DNA of 5,358 bases from an uncultured Flavobacteriia bacterium (GTDB lineage Bacteria; Bacteroidota; Bacteroidia; Flavobacteriales_D; Crocinitomicaceae): NCBI GenBank assembly GCA_903930085.1, contig CAIYXD010000318.1:1-5358 (forward strand), given 5' to 3'. This document shows positions 4,927 to 5,358 of the stretch, piece after piece. Position 1 is the stretch's first letter. Every line of letters starts with the position of its first letter. Position numbers and translations under genes: made by a program. The notes under the pieces are model-generated. The model made no database searches and was not told the DNA's origin. It saw only the letters and a program-made list of their open reading frames with translations.

Positions 4927-5358
4927 TCAATATTCTAGAAGAATTTCTGTCGTGTCAAATGGAGTGGTGTAAGCACTTTTTAGTCCCTGGTTTGGTGTTC
5001 CAATAATCCAGTAATAATAAGAATAGTTCGTGTTAGCATCGTTTATGCAATAAATTGCTGTATCCAATGCGCCAAAGTAATTTTGTTCATCCTTCGAGCA
5101 ACAATCTTGACAATCCACTTTACCGAGTTGTTTGATGTAACGCAAATGATCCGAAAATGATGGGACGGTATTAATAAAGCGCAATTTCACCCACGATTTT
5201 GCTGTTGTTGCATAATTGCGGATATTATCCTCTTCAATTGTTAACTCCGAAAAATAAACATCTTTTTGAATGTCAAAATAACCTTGTTTGCTTATTTTAA
5301 GAACGTATTTTTCCATTTTATCTCGCGGAAAGGTAAAAGAAAAACTGCCATCTTCTCC
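4927..5358 (-). CDS. Probable exported protein with carboxypeptidase-regulatory-like segment, C-terminal 143 residues (5' end outside window)
   Basis: The frame is open from the window edge at 5358 to the TGA at 4929-4927. A Met codon at 5316 would give a 129-residue protein, but the 14 residues before it (GEDGSFSFTFPRDK) continue directly into MEKYVLKISKQGYFD. Together they read as one beta-sandwich signature, 'DG.F.F......Y.L.I.K.GY', seen in carboxypeptidase-regulatory and related surface domains of Bacteroidota. The true start therefore lies upstream of the window, and a signal peptide or lipobox cannot be checked. The rest is rich in aromatic and polar residues, as in secreted proteins. 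It has four cysteines (fragment residues 83, 86, 87 and 104; the first three as CQDCC), which could form disulfides or, less likely, a metal site. I do not recognise the C-terminal part (about residues 45-143). The gene is convergent with the helicase. Confidence 0.75.
   Translation of the reverse strand, partial: GEDGSFSFTFPRDKMEKYVLKISKQGYFDIQKDVYFSELTIEEDNIRNYATTAKSWVKLRFINTVPSFSDHLRYIKQLGKVDCQDCCSKDEQNYFGALDTAIYCINDANTNYSYYYWIIGTPNQGLKSAYTTPFDTTEILLEY

Overview
The window looks like chromosomal DNA of a Bacteroidota bacterium, probably of the Flavobacteriia. The base composition is AT-rich and start codons lack clear Shine-Dalgarno sequences. Two promoters carry a TAnnTTTG-type -7 element, which is typical of this phylum. 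The Pcm, TrxB and DEAH-helicase proteins also read like flavobacterial versions of their families. I cannot name a genus from sequence alone.

Layout. Positions 1-204 (+) hold the 3' end of pcm (protein-L-isoaspartate O-methyltransferase). Positions 300-809 (+) encode an ECF-type sigma factor. It overlaps by 4 bases (ATGA) with 806-1984 (+), a membrane-anchored protein with a C-terminal DUF2807/head-GIN-like repeat domain. A perfect 17-bp hairpin (1997-2036) with A- and T-rich flanks probably ends transcription from both sides. A degenerate heptanucleotide tandem repeat (2037-2075) then runs up to the stop codon of trxB (thioredoxin reductase, 2076-3026, -). A 342-bp AT-rich divergent intergenic region follows. 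It holds a candidate promoter for trxB and one for the gene on the right. Positions 3369-4880 (+) encode a complete SF2 DEAH-box helicase. Positions 4927-5358 (-) hold the C-terminal part of a probably exported protein whose start lies outside the window.

How the genes relate. The sigma factor and the GIN-like protein form a tight translationally coupled pair. Its architecture suggests a cell-surface signalling module: a short cytoplasmic tail that could hold the sigma factor, a membrane anchor, and a large periplasmic repeat domain in place of the usual sensor. This is the most interesting item here, and its function is inference. TrxB and the helicase are transcribed divergently. Both candidate promoters have the same inverted repeat (TTTTAT-N5-ATAAAA) centred 13-14 bp upstream of the -7 element, which hints at common control. 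pcm, trxB and the helicase otherwise look like ordinary chromosomal genes. I see no transposase, integrase, CRISPR array, tRNA or rRNA.
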